This document shows, in pieces, positions 1-10,658 of a stretch of DNA of 64,000 bases. This DNA is from Yoonia ponticola (GTDB taxonomy: Bacteria; Pseudomonadota; Alphaproteobacteria; Rhodobacterales; Rhodobacteraceae). The stretch lies in contig NZ_JACIJM010000003.1 in assembly GCF_014199395.1 (NCBI RefSeq), forward strand, positions 248,001 through 312,000. Reading direction: 5' to 3'. How positions within the stretch are numbered: position 1 is the stretch's first letter; each line of letters opens with the position of its first letter. The notes under the pieces are model-generated. The model was not told the origin of the DNA, ran no database searches, and saw nothing but the letters and a program-made list of their open reading frames with translations. Both the position numbers and the translations under genes were made by a program.

Positions 1-779
1 GCATCGGACAAATCCGCGACCTCTGCTGCCAAGCCGATGAACGCATCACGGTCCAACGACTTTGGCGGGATTTTGTGGAAATAGCTGTGGTTCAAGAACC
101 GCTCAACCACATCATCCGCGACATCCCCCTGCGCCGCCAAGGCCCCGCCTACATCACATGACAGACCCAGCCGTAGCTGCATCAGATCATTCAGCGGTGC
201 ATTTGCGGGTCCGGTATCAAACGCCAGCAACGCCCTATCGTCATTGGGTTTTTCTGCTGTAGGGTCAATCCACGTCAGATTACCGACACCACCAAGGTTC
301 AAAAACGCAATCGGCGCAACTGCCTTGATATATTTCGCCAAAGCAAAGTGGAAAAACGGGGCCAGCGGCGCACCTTCACCGCCCAAGCGCACGTCAGCAC
401 TGCGAAAATCCCACACGACAGGTTTGCCCAAAACTTCGGCCAGCACAGCACCGTCGCCGCATTGATGCGTGCCGCGCCCGTGTGGATCATGCGATAGCGT
501 CTGGCCGTGGAACCCCACGACCTCTGCATCCTTAAAATCATGCAATATCTGCGCATGTGTGGTCTCGATCAACTCGGGCAGATCGCCCAAGTCGTCTTCT
601 TGCCATTTGCCCAAACCACCGCGCAACACAGCACGCTCTTGATCAGAGTAAGCCCGATAAGCCGTTGGTCCGAATTCAAAAACCGACACACCGTCGGTCA
701 CAATTTCAGCGGCATCGACACCGTCTAACGATGTCCCTGACATCGCGCCCACGGCCCGAATCCGTCCTGTCTTCAACAT
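1..779 (-). CDS. anmK: Anhydro-N-acetylmuramic acid kinase, 3' part beyond the left edge
   Basis: Cytosolic peptidoglycan-recycling kinase that uses ATP to open and phosphorylate 1,6-anhydro-MurNAc to MurNAc-6-phosphate. The frame is open from an ATG (complement of 777-779) to the window edge, giving about 259 residues; the family is normally around 360-370, so the C-terminal third is missing only because of the edge. Seen: [10 protein letters not shown] at residues 13-22, GFHGQT at 89-94, the [18 protein letters not shown] block at 124-141 and NLGGVGNLT at 161-169. These are the family signature blocks. It is divergent from tyrS with a 62-bp gap, the usual Rhodobacterales arrangement as far as I recall. 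Confidence 0.93.
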   Translation of the reverse strand, partial: MLKTGRIRAVGAMSGTSLDGVDAAEIVTDGVSVFEFGPTAYRAYSDQERAVLRGGLGKWQEDDLGDLPELIETTHAQILHDFKDAEVVGFHGQTLSHDPHGRGTHQCGDGAVLAEVLGKPVVWDFRSADVRLGGEGAPLAPFFHFALAKYIKAVAPIAFLNLGGVGNLTWIDPTAEKPNDDRALLAFDTGPANAPLNDLMQLRLGLSCDVGGALAAQGDVADDVVERFLNHSYFHKIPPKSLDRDAFIGLAAEVADLSD

Positions 780-841
780 GTGCTTTCCCTAACCAGCCAC
801 GCGCCTTATAGGATGCACTGCACACTAGCCGGGAACAAGAT

Positions 842-2092
842 ATGACCTACCACCCCAAGTCCGAATTTATCGCAATCATGATGGAACGCGGCTTTTTAGC
901 CGATTGTACCGACTATCAGGGTCTTGATGATGCTTTTTCGCGTGGGGTTGTGCCTGCTTATATCGGCTATGACGCGACGGCAAAATCGCTGCACGTCGGG
1001 CATTTGATGAACATTATGATGCTGCGCTGGCTCCAGAAATGCGGCCACAAGCCGATCACCCTGATGGGCGGCGGCACAACAAAGGTCGGCGATCCGTCGT
1101 TCCGGTCCGATGAGCGTCCGTTGCTGGATGATGCGGCGATCCAGTCCAACATCGACGGTCTGGAAAAGGTCTTCGCGAAATACCTCAGCTACGGCGACGC
1201 GGATAACGACGCGATGATGCTGAACAACGCAGAATGGCTGGACGGGTTGAACTACCTATCCTTCCTGCGCGACATCGGGCGGCATTTCTCGATCAACCGC
1301 ATGTTGTCGTTTGAAAGCGTGAAATCACGGCTCGACCGCGAACAGTCGCTGTCTTTCCTCGAATTCAACTACATGATCTTGCAAGCCTACGACTTCCTTG
1401 AGCTGAACCGCCGCTACGGTTGTTTGCTGCAGATGGGCGGATCGGATCAATGGGGCAACATCGTCAACGGGATCGACCTGACGCGGCGCGTGCTGGACCA
1501 TGAAATTTACGGGCTGACGACGCCATTGTTGACCACGTCTGATGGCCGCAAAATGGGCAAATCCCAAGGCGGTGCGATCTGGTTGAACGACGAAATGCTG
1601 TCGTCCTATGAATTCTGGCAGTTCTGGCGCAACACAACGGACGCGGACACGGGCAAATTCCTGAAAATCTTCACGGAACTGCCTGTTGCTGAATGTGACC
1701 GCCTTGGCGCGTTGGAAGGGTCCGAGATCAACGCGGCGAAAATCATCCTCGCGAATGAGGTCACAACCCTGTTGCACGGCGCAGACGCGGCAGCAGCAGC
1801 CGAGGCCACAGCACGCGAAGTATTCGAGAGAGGCGGCATCGGTGACGACCTGCCAACGCTGACCCTATCGGCGGCAGACCTCGGCGACGGCATGTCCATC
1901 GTGCAAGTCATCGTCAAAGCCGGCCTTGCCGATTCCGGCAAAGCGGCGAAACGCTTGATCTCTGAAAACGGGGCAAAGCTGAATGACGAGCCACTGACTA
2001 ACGCGGGCCTGATGATCGACGCGGCAGCACTGGCCGCGCCAATCAAACTTAGCGCGGGTAAGAAACGTCATGCCTTGGTGCAATTGGGCTAG
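842..2092 (+). CDS. tyrS: Tyrosyl-tRNA synthetase
   Basis: Charges tRNA-Tyr with tyrosine in the cytosol. The 416-residue product has the usual length for a bacterial TyrRS. Class I signatures are visible: HVGH at residues 51-54 (HIGH motif) and KMGKS at 237-241 (KMSKS motif), plus the tyrosine-pocket region [14 protein letters not shown]. The C-terminal about 65 residues ([16 protein letters not shown]) form the S4 RNA-binding domain. The start ATG sits 62 bp from divergent anmK. The TAG stop overlaps the end of a small convergent reading frame on the minus strand by 3 bp. Confidence 0.97.
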   Translation: MTYHPKSEFIAIMMERGFLADCTDYQGLDDAFSRGVVPAYIGYDATAKSLHVGHLMNIMMLRWLQKCGHKPITLMGGGTTKVGDPSFRSDERPLLDDAAIQSNIDGLEKVFAKYLSYGDADNDAMMLNNAEWLDGLNYLSFLRDIGRHFSINRMLSFESVKSRLDREQSLSFLEFNYMILQAYDFLELNRRYGCLLQMGGSDQWGNIVNGIDLTRRVLDHEIYGLTTPLLTTSDGRKMGKSQGGAIWLNDEMLSSYEFWQFWRNTTDADTGKFLKIFTELPVAECDRLGALEGSEINAAKIILANEVTTLLHGADAAAAAEATAREVFERGGIGDDLPTLTLSAADLGDGMSIVQVIVKAGLADSGKAAKRLISENGAKLNDEPLTNAGLMIDAAALAAPIKLSAGKKRHALVQLG

Positions 2093-2244
2093 GTCATCAG
2101 ATCGACCACGCACACTATAACGACAAACGGAATTGATATGGCCGTCGCAATCAATGCGGCGGCCAATTTCGTCGGGCGCGGACTAAGGGCGATCACGCCC
2201 GCGACACGATGCTGATTTATTTTTGCTTTCGCGGCATGTTTCAT
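2089..2244 (-). CDS. Possible small single-pass membrane protein (51 aa)
   Basis: Not recognised. An ATG-to-TAG frame of 51 residues begins at 2244 and converges on tyrS. The N-terminal half is basic ([18 protein letters not shown]) and the C-terminal half is one hydrophobic segment ([20 protein letters not shown], about residues 28-47), which looks like a membrane anchor with the positive side inside. No convincing Shine-Dalgarno sequence precedes it, so it may be chance; the clear charge/hydrophobic layout is the only support. Confidence 0.35.
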   Translation of the reverse strand: MKHAAKAKINQHRVAGVIALSPRPTKLAAALIATAISIPFVVIVCVVDLMT

Positions 2245-2291
2245 AGCAAGAGTTTACCAGTAATTAGGTTTCGATCTGTTTAACTCAGGCC

Positions 2292-3185
2292 ATGAAATTA
2301 GATCAAACGACATTTGTCGCACCGCCCTTCCAACCGTTGCAACAACACCCGCATTTCGGGCAGGCTTTGGCTGGCATGGGGCGGCCCATGACGTCATATG
2401 CCCTGCCAGCCGGCGGCACCGCACAAGTGTTCACCCGCCGCGTCTGGCCATTTCGGCGATCGCTCAAGATGATTTCGCGCGGTCCGTATTGGCCGGAACC
2501 ACCCAGCGAGAAACATCAATACGACGCGCTATGCATTCTGCGCGCTCAAAACGTGCGTCTGATCAATGCCGAAGACATGCCTGCGCATCTGCTAAAGGCG
2601 GCGGGCTACCGCCAAATCATGACCCCCGCCAGCATCGCCGTGATGGACCTGCGGCACGGGCCGGACGTGCGACGCGCCCTGATGTCGATCAAATGGCGCA
2701 ATGCGCTGCGCAAAGCCGAAACCGCCGATCTGCGCATTTCCATGCGCAGTTATCAGCACACCACAGACAAATGGCTACTGGACGAGGACGAAAAACAGCA
2801 ATCCGCGCGGGGATATCGCGCGCTGCCCAGTGCCGTGACACAAGCCTATTCCGTGATGAACAAGGGCCAAGCGATCATCGTCACTGCGTCGCGAGTTGCC
2901 GTGCCGATTGCCGCGATGATCTTTTTGCGGCACGGCGCGTCGGCTACATATCACATCGGCTGGACCTCACCCGAGGGCCGTGCGTGCAATGCCCACAACC
3001 TCTGCTTGGTGAAAGCAATGGATGCGCTGGAAAGCTTCGGCACACAGGTCTTGGACATGGGCACATTGGACACGGCCGCCTCACCAGGGGTCGCGCGATT
3101 CAAGCTCGGCTCTGGCGCACAGGCAAAAACGCTGGGCGGGACGTGGCTGCGACTAGCCTGCTTTCGCAAACAGCCATTCATCTGA
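2292..3185 (+). CDS. FemAB/GNAT-like acyltransferase domain protein
   Basis: A 297-residue cytosolic protein without signal peptide. The C-terminal half has a GNAT-like layout: a region rich in short strands (AIIVTASRVAVPIAAMIFL, about 196-214), then ATYHIGWTSPEGRACNAHNLCLVKAMDALE and a closing LDMGTLDTAASPGVARFKLGSGA. This resembles the BioF2/FemAB-type acetyltransferase fold (GNAT_6). Substrate unknown. It stands alone between tyrS and the PhzF gene; the intergenic distance to the PhzF start is 66 bp. Confidence 0.65.
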   Translation: MKLDQTTFVAPPFQPLQQHPHFGQALAGMGRPMTSYALPAGGTAQVFTRRVWPFRRSLKMISRGPYWPEPPSEKHQYDALCILRAQNVRLINAEDMPAHLLKAAGYRQIMTPASIAVMDLRHGPDVRRALMSIKWRNALRKAETADLRISMRSYQHTTDKWLLDEDEKQQSARGYRALPSAVTQAYSVMNKGQAIIVTASRVAVPIAAMIFLRHGASATYHIGWTSPEGRACNAHNLCLVKAMDALESFGTQVLDMGTLDTAASPGVARFKLGSGAQAKTLGGTWLRLACFRKQPFI

Positions 3186-3251
3186 GGTGACTTGCAAAAT
3201 CTGTCGTGGCTGATCATGCTTTTGAACAATATTGAACAGGGCGACAGACCA

Positions 3252-4103
3252 ATGACATCTTACCGAGTATACGACGTTTTCACCGACGCGGCCTTTGGCG
3301 GCAATCCATTGGCTGTATTTCCGGACGCTACTAACATCCCCGAAGCCAAGCTGCAAAAAATCGCCCGCGAATTTAACTTTTCGGAAACGACTTTTGTCTA
3401 TCCTGCAGTGGACCCTGCCCATACGGCCAAAGTCCGCATTTTCACCCCCACCCGCGAATTGCAATTTGCGGGGCATCCAACCATTGGCACCGCTGTATGC
3501 CTGTCTGACCTCGGCCATACGGGACCGATGGTGCTAGAACTTGGCGTCGGGCCGATCCCTTGCGACGTGTCGGGCCAAACCGCCAGTTTCACCACCAGCG
3601 CCCCGCTCGACATCATCGCGACGCCCGAACCAGAACTGGTCGCGGCGGCGATTGGATTGAAACCAGACGCAATTTCGAATGCAACCCATGTCCCGACCCA
3701 AGCGTCATTGGGGCTGGCCTTTGTGTTTGTCGAACTGAAAACCCGCGATGATCTGCGGGCCTGCCATCCTGTCGCAGAGGCGAGCAAAATCGGCGCAGCC
3801 CGTTATCCCGCAGGCATCGACTTTGCGGTTTTTACCTATGTGCGGAATGGCGACCACCTAGATGCGCGCATGTTTGCCCCGCTCGACAACATGCCCGAAG
3901 ACCCCGCGACCGGCAGCGCATGTGCGACGATCACCGCCCTGCTCAGCCAAATCGCAAGAAAACCGCTGGCATTTACCATTCATCAAGGCGACGATATGGG
4001 GCGCCCGTCGCGGATCAAAGCCGCCGCATTGGCGGGTGATCCGCACCCGATTAAGATCACCGGCGACGCTGTTTTGACAATGGAGGGACATTTTGTCGGT
4101 TAA
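3252..4103 (+). CDS. PhzF family isomerase-like protein
   Basis: Member of the PhzF/diaminopimelate-epimerase fold family; the best known member isomerises dihydro-3-hydroxyanthranilate, but most members have unknown substrates. The reading frame is open further upstream, but the start at 3252 gives the standard N-terminus MTSYRVYDVFTD and a normal length of 283 residues. Seen: NFSETTFV with the family's catalytic glutamate at E45, GHPTIG at 74-79 and the C-terminal EDPATGSACATI phosphate-like loop. Its stop overlaps the next gene start by 11 bp, which suggests translational coupling with the metal channel, although no functional link is known. Confidence 0.88.
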   Translation: MTSYRVYDVFTDAAFGGNPLAVFPDATNIPEAKLQKIAREFNFSETTFVYPAVDPAHTAKVRIFTPTRELQFAGHPTIGTAVCLSDLGHTGPMVLELGVGPIPCDVSGQTASFTTSAPLDIIATPEPELVAAAIGLKPDAISNATHVPTQASLGLAFVFVELKTRDDLRACHPVAEASKIGAARYPAGIDFAVFTYVRNGDHLDARMFAPLDNMPEDPATGSACATITALLSQIARKPLAFTIHQGDDMGRPSRIKAAALAGDPHPIKITGDAVLTMEGHFVG

Positions 4104-5055
4104 CCCCATCCCCGTATCCGTCATCGACATTTTCACCGACGGCACCGCCCAAGAAGCCAGTGATACAAACATCACGCCCTGCGATGGGGCTGCATTTCGG
4201 TGGTTGCATTTTGACCTGAACACGCCCGGCCTAGAGGATTGGTGCACCGCGCATCTGCCCCCCTTGGCATTTCGCACGCTGCTTGCGCTGCGCACCCGTC
4301 CCCGCGTCGATAGTCACGATGACGGGATTTTGCTGACACTGCGCGGCATCAACCTGAACGACGGCCAAGAGGTCGAAGACATGGTGTCGCTGCGCCTCTG
4401 GGCCACGCAAACTTTGGTTGTGACCGTCAGAAAACAAAGAATTTTCGCGCTCGACGAGGTCAAAGAACAAATCATCACAGGCGACGCGCCCGACACGCCC
4501 GCCCGTCTGATTGCGCGGATCACCGAACGGCTGGTGGACCGGATCGAGACTGTGTCCCTTGATCTAGAAGATCGCGCCGAGGAAATGGAAAATTCGGTCT
4601 ACGACGACAACGGCCCTGCGCCAGCCGACCTTGCCCCGTTGCGACGGTCCGTCATCACATTACGCCGCCATATCGGACCTTTGTCCGAGGCGCTCAACGA
4701 GTTGTCAAAGATCGACACGCACCTCATATCAAAGACATTTCGCAACCGACTGCGCCACACGGCCAACCGCGCAAGGCGCTCGGTTGACGAGGTCCACGAG
4801 GTCGGCGACCGCCTGACCGCACTCGCGGACCATGTGGAGTTGCAACAGGACGGGCGACTGGCGCAAAACAGCTATGTGCTGTCCGTCATTGCCGCGATCT
4901 TCTTGCCCTTGGGTTTTTTAACCGGATTGTTCGGCGTAAATGTCGGCGGCGTCCCGGGCACCACAAATCCGGACGCATTTCTCATCCTCTGCGGGGCTAT
5001 GGTCGTAATCGGCATCCTGCTTTATATCCTGCTGCGCTGGATCAAGTGGTTCTAA
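4093..5055 (+). CDS. zntB: CorA-family metal ion transporter, ZntB-like
   Basis: Inner-membrane pentameric channel/transporter of the CorA superfamily. The 320-residue protein has a long soluble N-terminal domain and two C-terminal membrane helices (about 259-280 and 296-316), with the loop motif GVNVGGVPG at 281-289. CorA magnesium channels carry GMN there; GVN with the following GGxPG is typical of the ZntB zinc branch. The start is a TTG: GGAGGG at 4082-4087 is correctly spaced, and the next in-frame codons give MSVNPIPVSVID. It is followed 57 bp later by a Fur-family regulator. Confidence 0.85.
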   Translation: MSVNPIPVSVIDIFTDGTAQEASDTNITPCDGAAFRWLHFDLNTPGLEDWCTAHLPPLAFRTLLALRTRPRVDSHDDGILLTLRGINLNDGQEVEDMVSLRLWATQTLVVTVRKQRIFALDEVKEQIITGDAPDTPARLIARITERLVDRIETVSLDLEDRAEEMENSVYDDNGPAPADLAPLRRSVITLRRHIGPLSEALNELSKIDTHLISKTFRNRLRHTANRARRSVDEVHEVGDRLTALADHVELQQDGRLAQNSYVLSVIAAIFLPLGFLTGLFGVNVGGVPGTTNPDAFLILCGAMVVIGILLYILLRWIKWF

Positions 5056-5112
5056 GACTAGCCAGCACCGCCCACACGGTCTAAAGCAGCGGCACGAACG
5101 AAAGAGGCACTC

Positions 5113-5526
5113 ATGAGCAGCGTAATATTGCAACTATGCGAAGCAAAAGGCCTGCGCATGACAGAGCAGCGCCGCACGATTGCCAACGTGTTGGAAGCGG
5201 CCGACGACCATCCCGACGTCGAAGAATTGTACAATCGCGCCGTGGCCGCTGACCCTAAAATCTCGCTGGCGACCGTGTACCGCACTGTCAAACTGCTCGA
5301 AGAATCGGGCATCTTGGAAAAGCACGAATTTGGCGATGGCCGCGCCCGCTATGAAACGGCAGATCGCAAACACCACGACCATTTGATCGACATGAACTCT
5401 GGCGAGGTCATTGAATTTGTCGATCCGGATATCGAAGCCCTGCAAGAAAAAATCGCCGCCAAACTCGGATACCGCCTGATGGGTCACCGTTTGGAGCTAT
5501 ACGGCGTTCCGGTTAAAGAAGACTAA
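5113..5526 (+). CDS. fur: Fur/Mur family metal-responsive regulator
   Basis: DNA-binding repressor of 137 residues. A winged helix covers about residues 8-80 (LATVYRTVKLLEESGIL is the recognition region). The metal motif HHDH is at 87-90, followed by LIDMNSGEVIEF. The CxxC structural zinc site seen in enterobacterial Fur just after this motif is absent (D-M-N-S instead), as in alphaproteobacterial Fur/Mur proteins that respond to iron or manganese. It is not Irr, which has a three-histidine motif here. It follows the ZntB-like gene in the same direction, so the two may be co-transcribed. Confidence 0.85.
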   Translation: MSSVILQLCEAKGLRMTEQRRTIANVLEAADDHPDVEELYNRAVAADPKISLATVYRTVKLLEESGILEKHEFGDGRARYETADRKHHDHLIDMNSGEVIEFVDPDIEALQEKIAAKLGYRLMGHRLELYGVPVKED

Positions 5527-5760
5527 ACAGTACGGGCTCTGCCGCGACCCGACTGGCAAGGGCCGTCATGGCTGCCCAACCCACCACAAATATACAAAAA
5601 CGCATTTTCAAATTCCCAGATGATGCTCAAATTCATGCTGCAAGAATTGAATGAATAAATAGTTACCACAATGCGGGAAAACCTGACCCTTTCCACTTGC
5701 GTCAAGGCAGGGTACGCCAAACCGACAGCCGTAGGGCCTGCATTTTAAAGGATCTCGAAA

Positions 5761-6645
5761 ATGGATAATGCACGCGGTGCGGCGCTGATGGTTTTGGCGA
5801 TGTTTGGCTTTGCGGTCGAGGACATGTTGATCAAACAAATGGCTGCGGGATTGCCCGTCGGTCAGGTCATCACAGTGCTGGGCATCGGCGGCGCGATCAT
5901 CTTTGGCTTTATCGCGCGATCCTATGGCGACCGCCTTTGGTCCCGCGATTCCTTGCACCCGAAACTGTTGTTGCGCAACGCTTGCGAAGTCTTTGGCACC
6001 TTGGGTTTTGTCGCGGCCATTGCCCTGACGCCGATCTCGACAGCCTCTGCGATCTTGCAAGCAACCCCGCTGGTTGTGACGCTGGGAGCCGCCGTTTTTC
6101 TTGGTGAAACAGTTGGTTGGCGGCGTTGGCTCGCGATTGCGATTGGCCTGTGCGGCGTTTTGTTAATCATCCGTCCCGGCATGGATGCGTTTGACCCTAA
6201 ATCTCTGCTGGCCGTGATGGGCGTCGTGGGACTTGCCGCGCGTGACCTTGCCACACGCAGTATCCCGCGCACGATTTCGTCGCGTGTCATCGCGTTTTAC
6301 GCCTTTGTCGTGTCGATCATCACCGGCTTTTTGCTGCTCGCCTTTGGCGTCACAGGCACGACGTGGCTCGTGCCTGACACCACCGATACGCTGCGCCTGA
6401 TTGCAGCTGTCGTCGTCGGCGTGTCCGCCTATTACGCTATCGTCGCGGCCACCCGGATCGGCGAAATGTCCATCGTCGCCCCCTTCCGCTATTCGCGGCT
6501 GGTCTTTGCGCTGGTCATTGGCGTGCTGGCCTTTGGTGAACGCCCTGACGCGCTGACGTTGCTGGGCGGTGTCATCATCGTCGCATCTGGCATTTACACA
6601 CTTTGGCGCGAAGCAAAACTGCGCCGCGCTTCCCCTTCACATTGA
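5761..6645 (+). CDS. EamA/DMT family transporter
   Basis: A 294-residue inner-membrane protein with ten predicted membrane helices arranged as two five-helix EamA repeats (first about 5-140, second about 150-285). Typical signatures are ALTPISTASAILQATPLVVTL-like text at the end of helix 3-4 and GEMSIVAPFRYSRLVFALV in the second repeat. Drug/metabolite exporters of this class carry amino acids, nucleobases or unknown solutes; the substrate cannot be read here. It is preceded by a 234-bp gap with no clear gene and followed by eno. Confidence 0.88.
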   Translation: MDNARGAALMVLAMFGFAVEDMLIKQMAAGLPVGQVITVLGIGGAIIFGFIARSYGDRLWSRDSLHPKLLLRNACEVFGTLGFVAAIALTPISTASAILQATPLVVTLGAAVFLGETVGWRRWLAIAIGLCGVLLIIRPGMDAFDPKSLLAVMGVVGLAARDLATRSIPRTISSRVIAFYAFVVSIITGFLLLAFGVTGTTWLVPDTTDTLRLIAAVVVGVSAYYAIVAATRIGEMSIVAPFRYSRLVFALVIGVLAFGERPDALTLLGGVIIVASGIYTLWREAKLRRASPSH

Positions 6646-6672
6646 ACCACGCTATAGTTTAGTTAACGCTAA

Positions 6673-8195
<1,523 letters not shown>

Positions 8196-8220
8196 TCTAT
8201 TATGTCGAGTAAAAAATAAT

Positions 8221-8640
8221 ATGACCGCCGACGACATCATCGCAAAACTCGACCTCGCCCCCCATCCCGAAGGCGGCTTTTACCGCCAAACATGGGTTGC
8301 CCAAAACGAAGGTCGCCCACTTGGCACCGCCATTTATTTCCTATTGAAAGACGGCGGCAGCAGCCATTGGCACACCGTTGACGCAACCGAAATCTGGTTC
8401 TATCACGCAGGCGCGCCGCTGATTTTATCTGTCTCTGCAACCGACGCGGGCCCCGCACGCGACACGCGCCTTGGCCCCGATGTCCTAGCAGGCGACGCAC
8501 CCCAAGGCATCGTGCCCGAAGGGCACTGGCAAGCCGCCCGCACCACTGGCGACTGGACGCTGGTCAGTTGTACCGTCTCACCGGGCTTTACTTTTGACGG
8601 CTTCCACCTCGCACCCCAAGGCTTTGATATCCCACGCTAA
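8221..8640 (+). CDS. Cupin, DUF985 family
   Basis: A 139-residue single-domain cupin. The sequence starts MTADDIIAKLDLAPHPEGGF and continues with YRQTW, SSHWHTVDATEIWFYHAG (metal-binding cupin motif 1, histidines at about 41-43) and a C-terminal LVSCTVSPGFTFDGFHLA. These are the DUF985 family blocks. Its biochemical role is unknown; relatives have been linked to sugar or oxalate-type cupin chemistry only by fold. The start at 8221 was chosen because the family begins here; the open frame upstream (from 8095) overlaps the small frame after eno. Confidence 0.8.
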   Translation: MTADDIIAKLDLAPHPEGGFYRQTWVAQNEGRPLGTAIYFLLKDGGSSHWHTVDATEIWFYHAGAPLILSVSATDAGPARDTRLGPDVLAGDAPQGIVPEGHWQAARTTGDWTLVSCTVSPGFTFDGFHLAPQGFDIPR

Positions 8641-8682
8641 TCACGCATGCCAACTCTGTGCTTCTTTGACTTTCTCTAAATC

Positions 8683-8724
8683 CCGGGGTCTGGGGTAGCG
8701 CCCCGGCAGAAAACGCAGTTTTCT
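8683..8724. terminator. Paired inverted repeats between convergent genes
   Basis: CCGGGG (8683-8688) pairs with CCCCGG (8701-8706); directly after it AGAAAAC (8708-8714), GCA, GTTTTCT (8718-8724). The structure sits between the cupin stop and the exonuclease stop, so it probably ends transcripts from both sides. No long T-run is present. Confidence 0.4.
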
Positions 8725-8725
8725 C

Positions 8726-10117
8726 TTAACTGCCGCCCTTCAAGATCCGCAAATGTTTGCCGGTCTCGTCCAGCAGCGCGCCATAGGTCGCGATCCCTCG
8801 CCCCTCAAGCGCTTGGATCATCGCGATCAGCGCTGCCGCCGTAGCCTTTGCGTCGCCCAGTGCCGTATGCCGCGCGGCGTCGGGGATCGTGATATTCAGA
8901 CGGTCGCAAATTGCGTCCAACGTATGCACCGCCGACCCGCCAAATACGGCGGCAGACAGCAGCACCGTGTCCACGACCGGATTGTCAAAAACCAAGCCCG
9001 CAGCCTCTGCTTCTTTCGTCAAAAACGCCATGTCGAACGGCGCATTATGCGCGACCAACACCGCGTCTTTGGCAAAGCTGTGGAACTGCGTGCAAACGGG
9101 CTGAAAACTGGGCGCGTCTTTCACCATACTGTCGTCGATCCGGTGCACATCCGTTGATCGCGCGGGGATCAAAACGCCCGGATTAACCAAGCTTTCGAAC
9201 ACTTCGCCTGCGACCACTTTGCCGTTCACGATCCGCACCGCTCCCAATTGCACAACCGCGTCCCGCGCAGGGTCCAGCCCTGTGGTTTCAGTGTCGAACA
9301 CCACAAAAACCAAGTCGCGCAGACGTGTCGCGCTTAACTCCGACGACGCAGTTGGCGTCAGCAAATCAAAATCATACGTCAGCGGGCGCGCCTCGCTAAG
9401 CAACGCGCGCGGCTCTAGCATCAGCGTATAGCCCTGCCCCGCACCAAACGTCCGAATGCGCCCAGAATACACATCACCACAATGCGCCTTTACCTTGATT
9501 TCGAGCCGGTTTTCCTGCGCCTCAGCCATCTGCGCGAGCGCCTTCAAAATTGGGGCCTCTTTCAGATAATTGAACACTGACGTCTTCAGCTTTGCCGTTC
9601 CCACACGTTCCATCATTGCCGCTGCTTGCCCGTCATAGAGCACGATCTGGTGCTCCGCGCTGACAAGGATCGTGGCGACGGGAATATCCGTCAGAATGGC
9701 GATTAACCGTTCGCTTTGCTGTGCTAGCTGCTTGATTTTAGGGTCATCTTCAACGCCACTGCGTTCGTCCATCGCAGCCTGCAACGCCGTCACGGCTGGT
9801 GCCAAATCACCCAAGTATTTCGCAGCTTTTGCATCCAGCGGCGCACCGCAATCGGTATGCGCCCGTACCCGCAAATTGGCTGCAATCGCTTCCACAGGTT
9901 TGCTGACGTGATCGTCAAACAGCAACCAAATCGCCGTCGTGACCCCCAGCATCCCAAAGCCTGCAACAATCCCGACGGTCATCAGCGCGGCCCAATCATC
10001 CGCATGGGTTAACTGCCGCGAACCAAACCAAAGTGCGACCAAAATCACAGCAAGGCTGCCAAGCCCGAACAGACAGAACACCAGAAAAACCCGTATGCGC
10101 AAACTGAGGTGGGTCAT
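8726..10117 (-). CDS. Membrane-anchored DnaQ-like 3'-5' exonuclease
   Basis: A 463-residue protein with two N-terminal membrane helices (about 8-32 and 44-66), a HAMP/PAS-like central part (ILTDIPVATILVSAEHQIVL, 141-160) and a C-terminal DEDDh exonuclease domain. All catalytic blocks are present: D275 and E277 in FDTETTGLDP, VAHNAPFD with D362, and H417/D422 in RHTALGDA. It is therefore an active-looking nuclease attached to the membrane and not a replicative epsilon subunit. It is the last gene of the short-chain-acid block; this pairing with a DUF294 protein and a VC_2705-type symporter recurs in other proteobacteria. Substrate unknown. Confidence 0.88.
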   Translation of the reverse strand: MTHLSLRIRVFLVFCLFGLGSLAVILVALWFGSRQLTHADDWAALMTVGIVAGFGMLGVTTAIWLLFDDHVSKPVEAIAANLRVRAHTDCGAPLDAKAAKYLGDLAPAVTALQAAMDERSGVEDDPKIKQLAQQSERLIAILTDIPVATILVSAEHQIVLYDGQAAAMMERVGTAKLKTSVFNYLKEAPILKALAQMAEAQENRLEIKVKAHCGDVYSGRIRTFGAGQGYTLMLEPRALLSEARPLTYDFDLLTPTASSELSATRLRDLVFVVFDTETTGLDPARDAVVQLGAVRIVNGKVVAGEVFESLVNPGVLIPARSTDVHRIDDSMVKDAPSFQPVCTQFHSFAKDAVLVAHNAPFDMAFLTKEAEAAGLVFDNPVVDTVLLSAAVFGGSAVHTLDAICDRLNITIPDAARHTALGDAKATAAALIAMIQALEGRGIATYGALLDETGKHLRILKGGS

Positions 10118-10118
10118 A

Positions 10119-10640
10119 TCACATCACGTTGCACGCAGTTGTCAGGATCGGCGCATCTGCATCCATCTGCAGCCAATCGGTATTCAGAATTTCACCATCA
10201 GCGCCAAATTCAGCGCCGTCTACCAGATCAGCACGGGCATTTTCGGCGCAATCAAACAGCGCTGGCACCTTTGCGATCTGTTGCCAGCGACCGTAAAAAA
10301 CGAGGTCCACAAGCCGTTGATCCGGCCTGTCAGGATGGATACGCAGACTGCCCTGATCTACCGCGACAAAGCGGCTCACATAGGGTTTTATATAGGTCCA
10401 AGGGCGGTAGACTTGTTTGTTCTCAATCGCTTCTGCCACCACAAATTGCCCCGGCATCGTGGCCGTCGTCCGGCTGAACCAGCTATATTCGCTGGTGATC
10501 GTGGCAAGCAGCATTGCCCCGCCACCCGCAACCGGCACCAACCACGACGGCAACCGCCCCTTCAGGACACGGTTCACCGCCCACATGAAAAGAGCTGCCG
10601 CAACGCCTGCGAAAATCGTGCCGATCAGTTCGTAAAACAT
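10119..10640 (-). CDS. Hypothetical membrane protein (173 aa)
   Basis: Not assigned to a family with confidence. Two membrane helices at about 5-21 and 33-49 are followed by a soluble domain of about 120 residues (WLQMDADAPILTTAC near the end). The start ATG at 10640 has AGGAG at proper spacing. Its stop lies one base before the exonuclease start, and it follows the DUF294 gene by 18 bp, so the three genes are almost certainly translated from one mRNA. A role with its neighbours at the membrane is inference only. Confidence 0.75.
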   Translation of the reverse strand: MFYELIGTIFAGVAAALFMWAVNRVLKGRLPSWLVPVAGGGAMLLATITSEYSWFSRTTATMPGQFVVAEAIENKQVYRPWTYIKPYVSRFVAVDQGSLRIHPDRPDQRLVDLVFYGRWQQIAKVPALFDCAENARADLVDGAEFGADGEILNTDWLQMDADAPILTTACNVM

Positions 10641-10658
10641 CGGGCTTCTCCTGTTAAT

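Noticed and set aside
5527-5760. Riboswitch before the EamA transporter gene
   Set aside because: Only short, unconvincing inverted repeats were seen and no known aptamer consensus was recognised.
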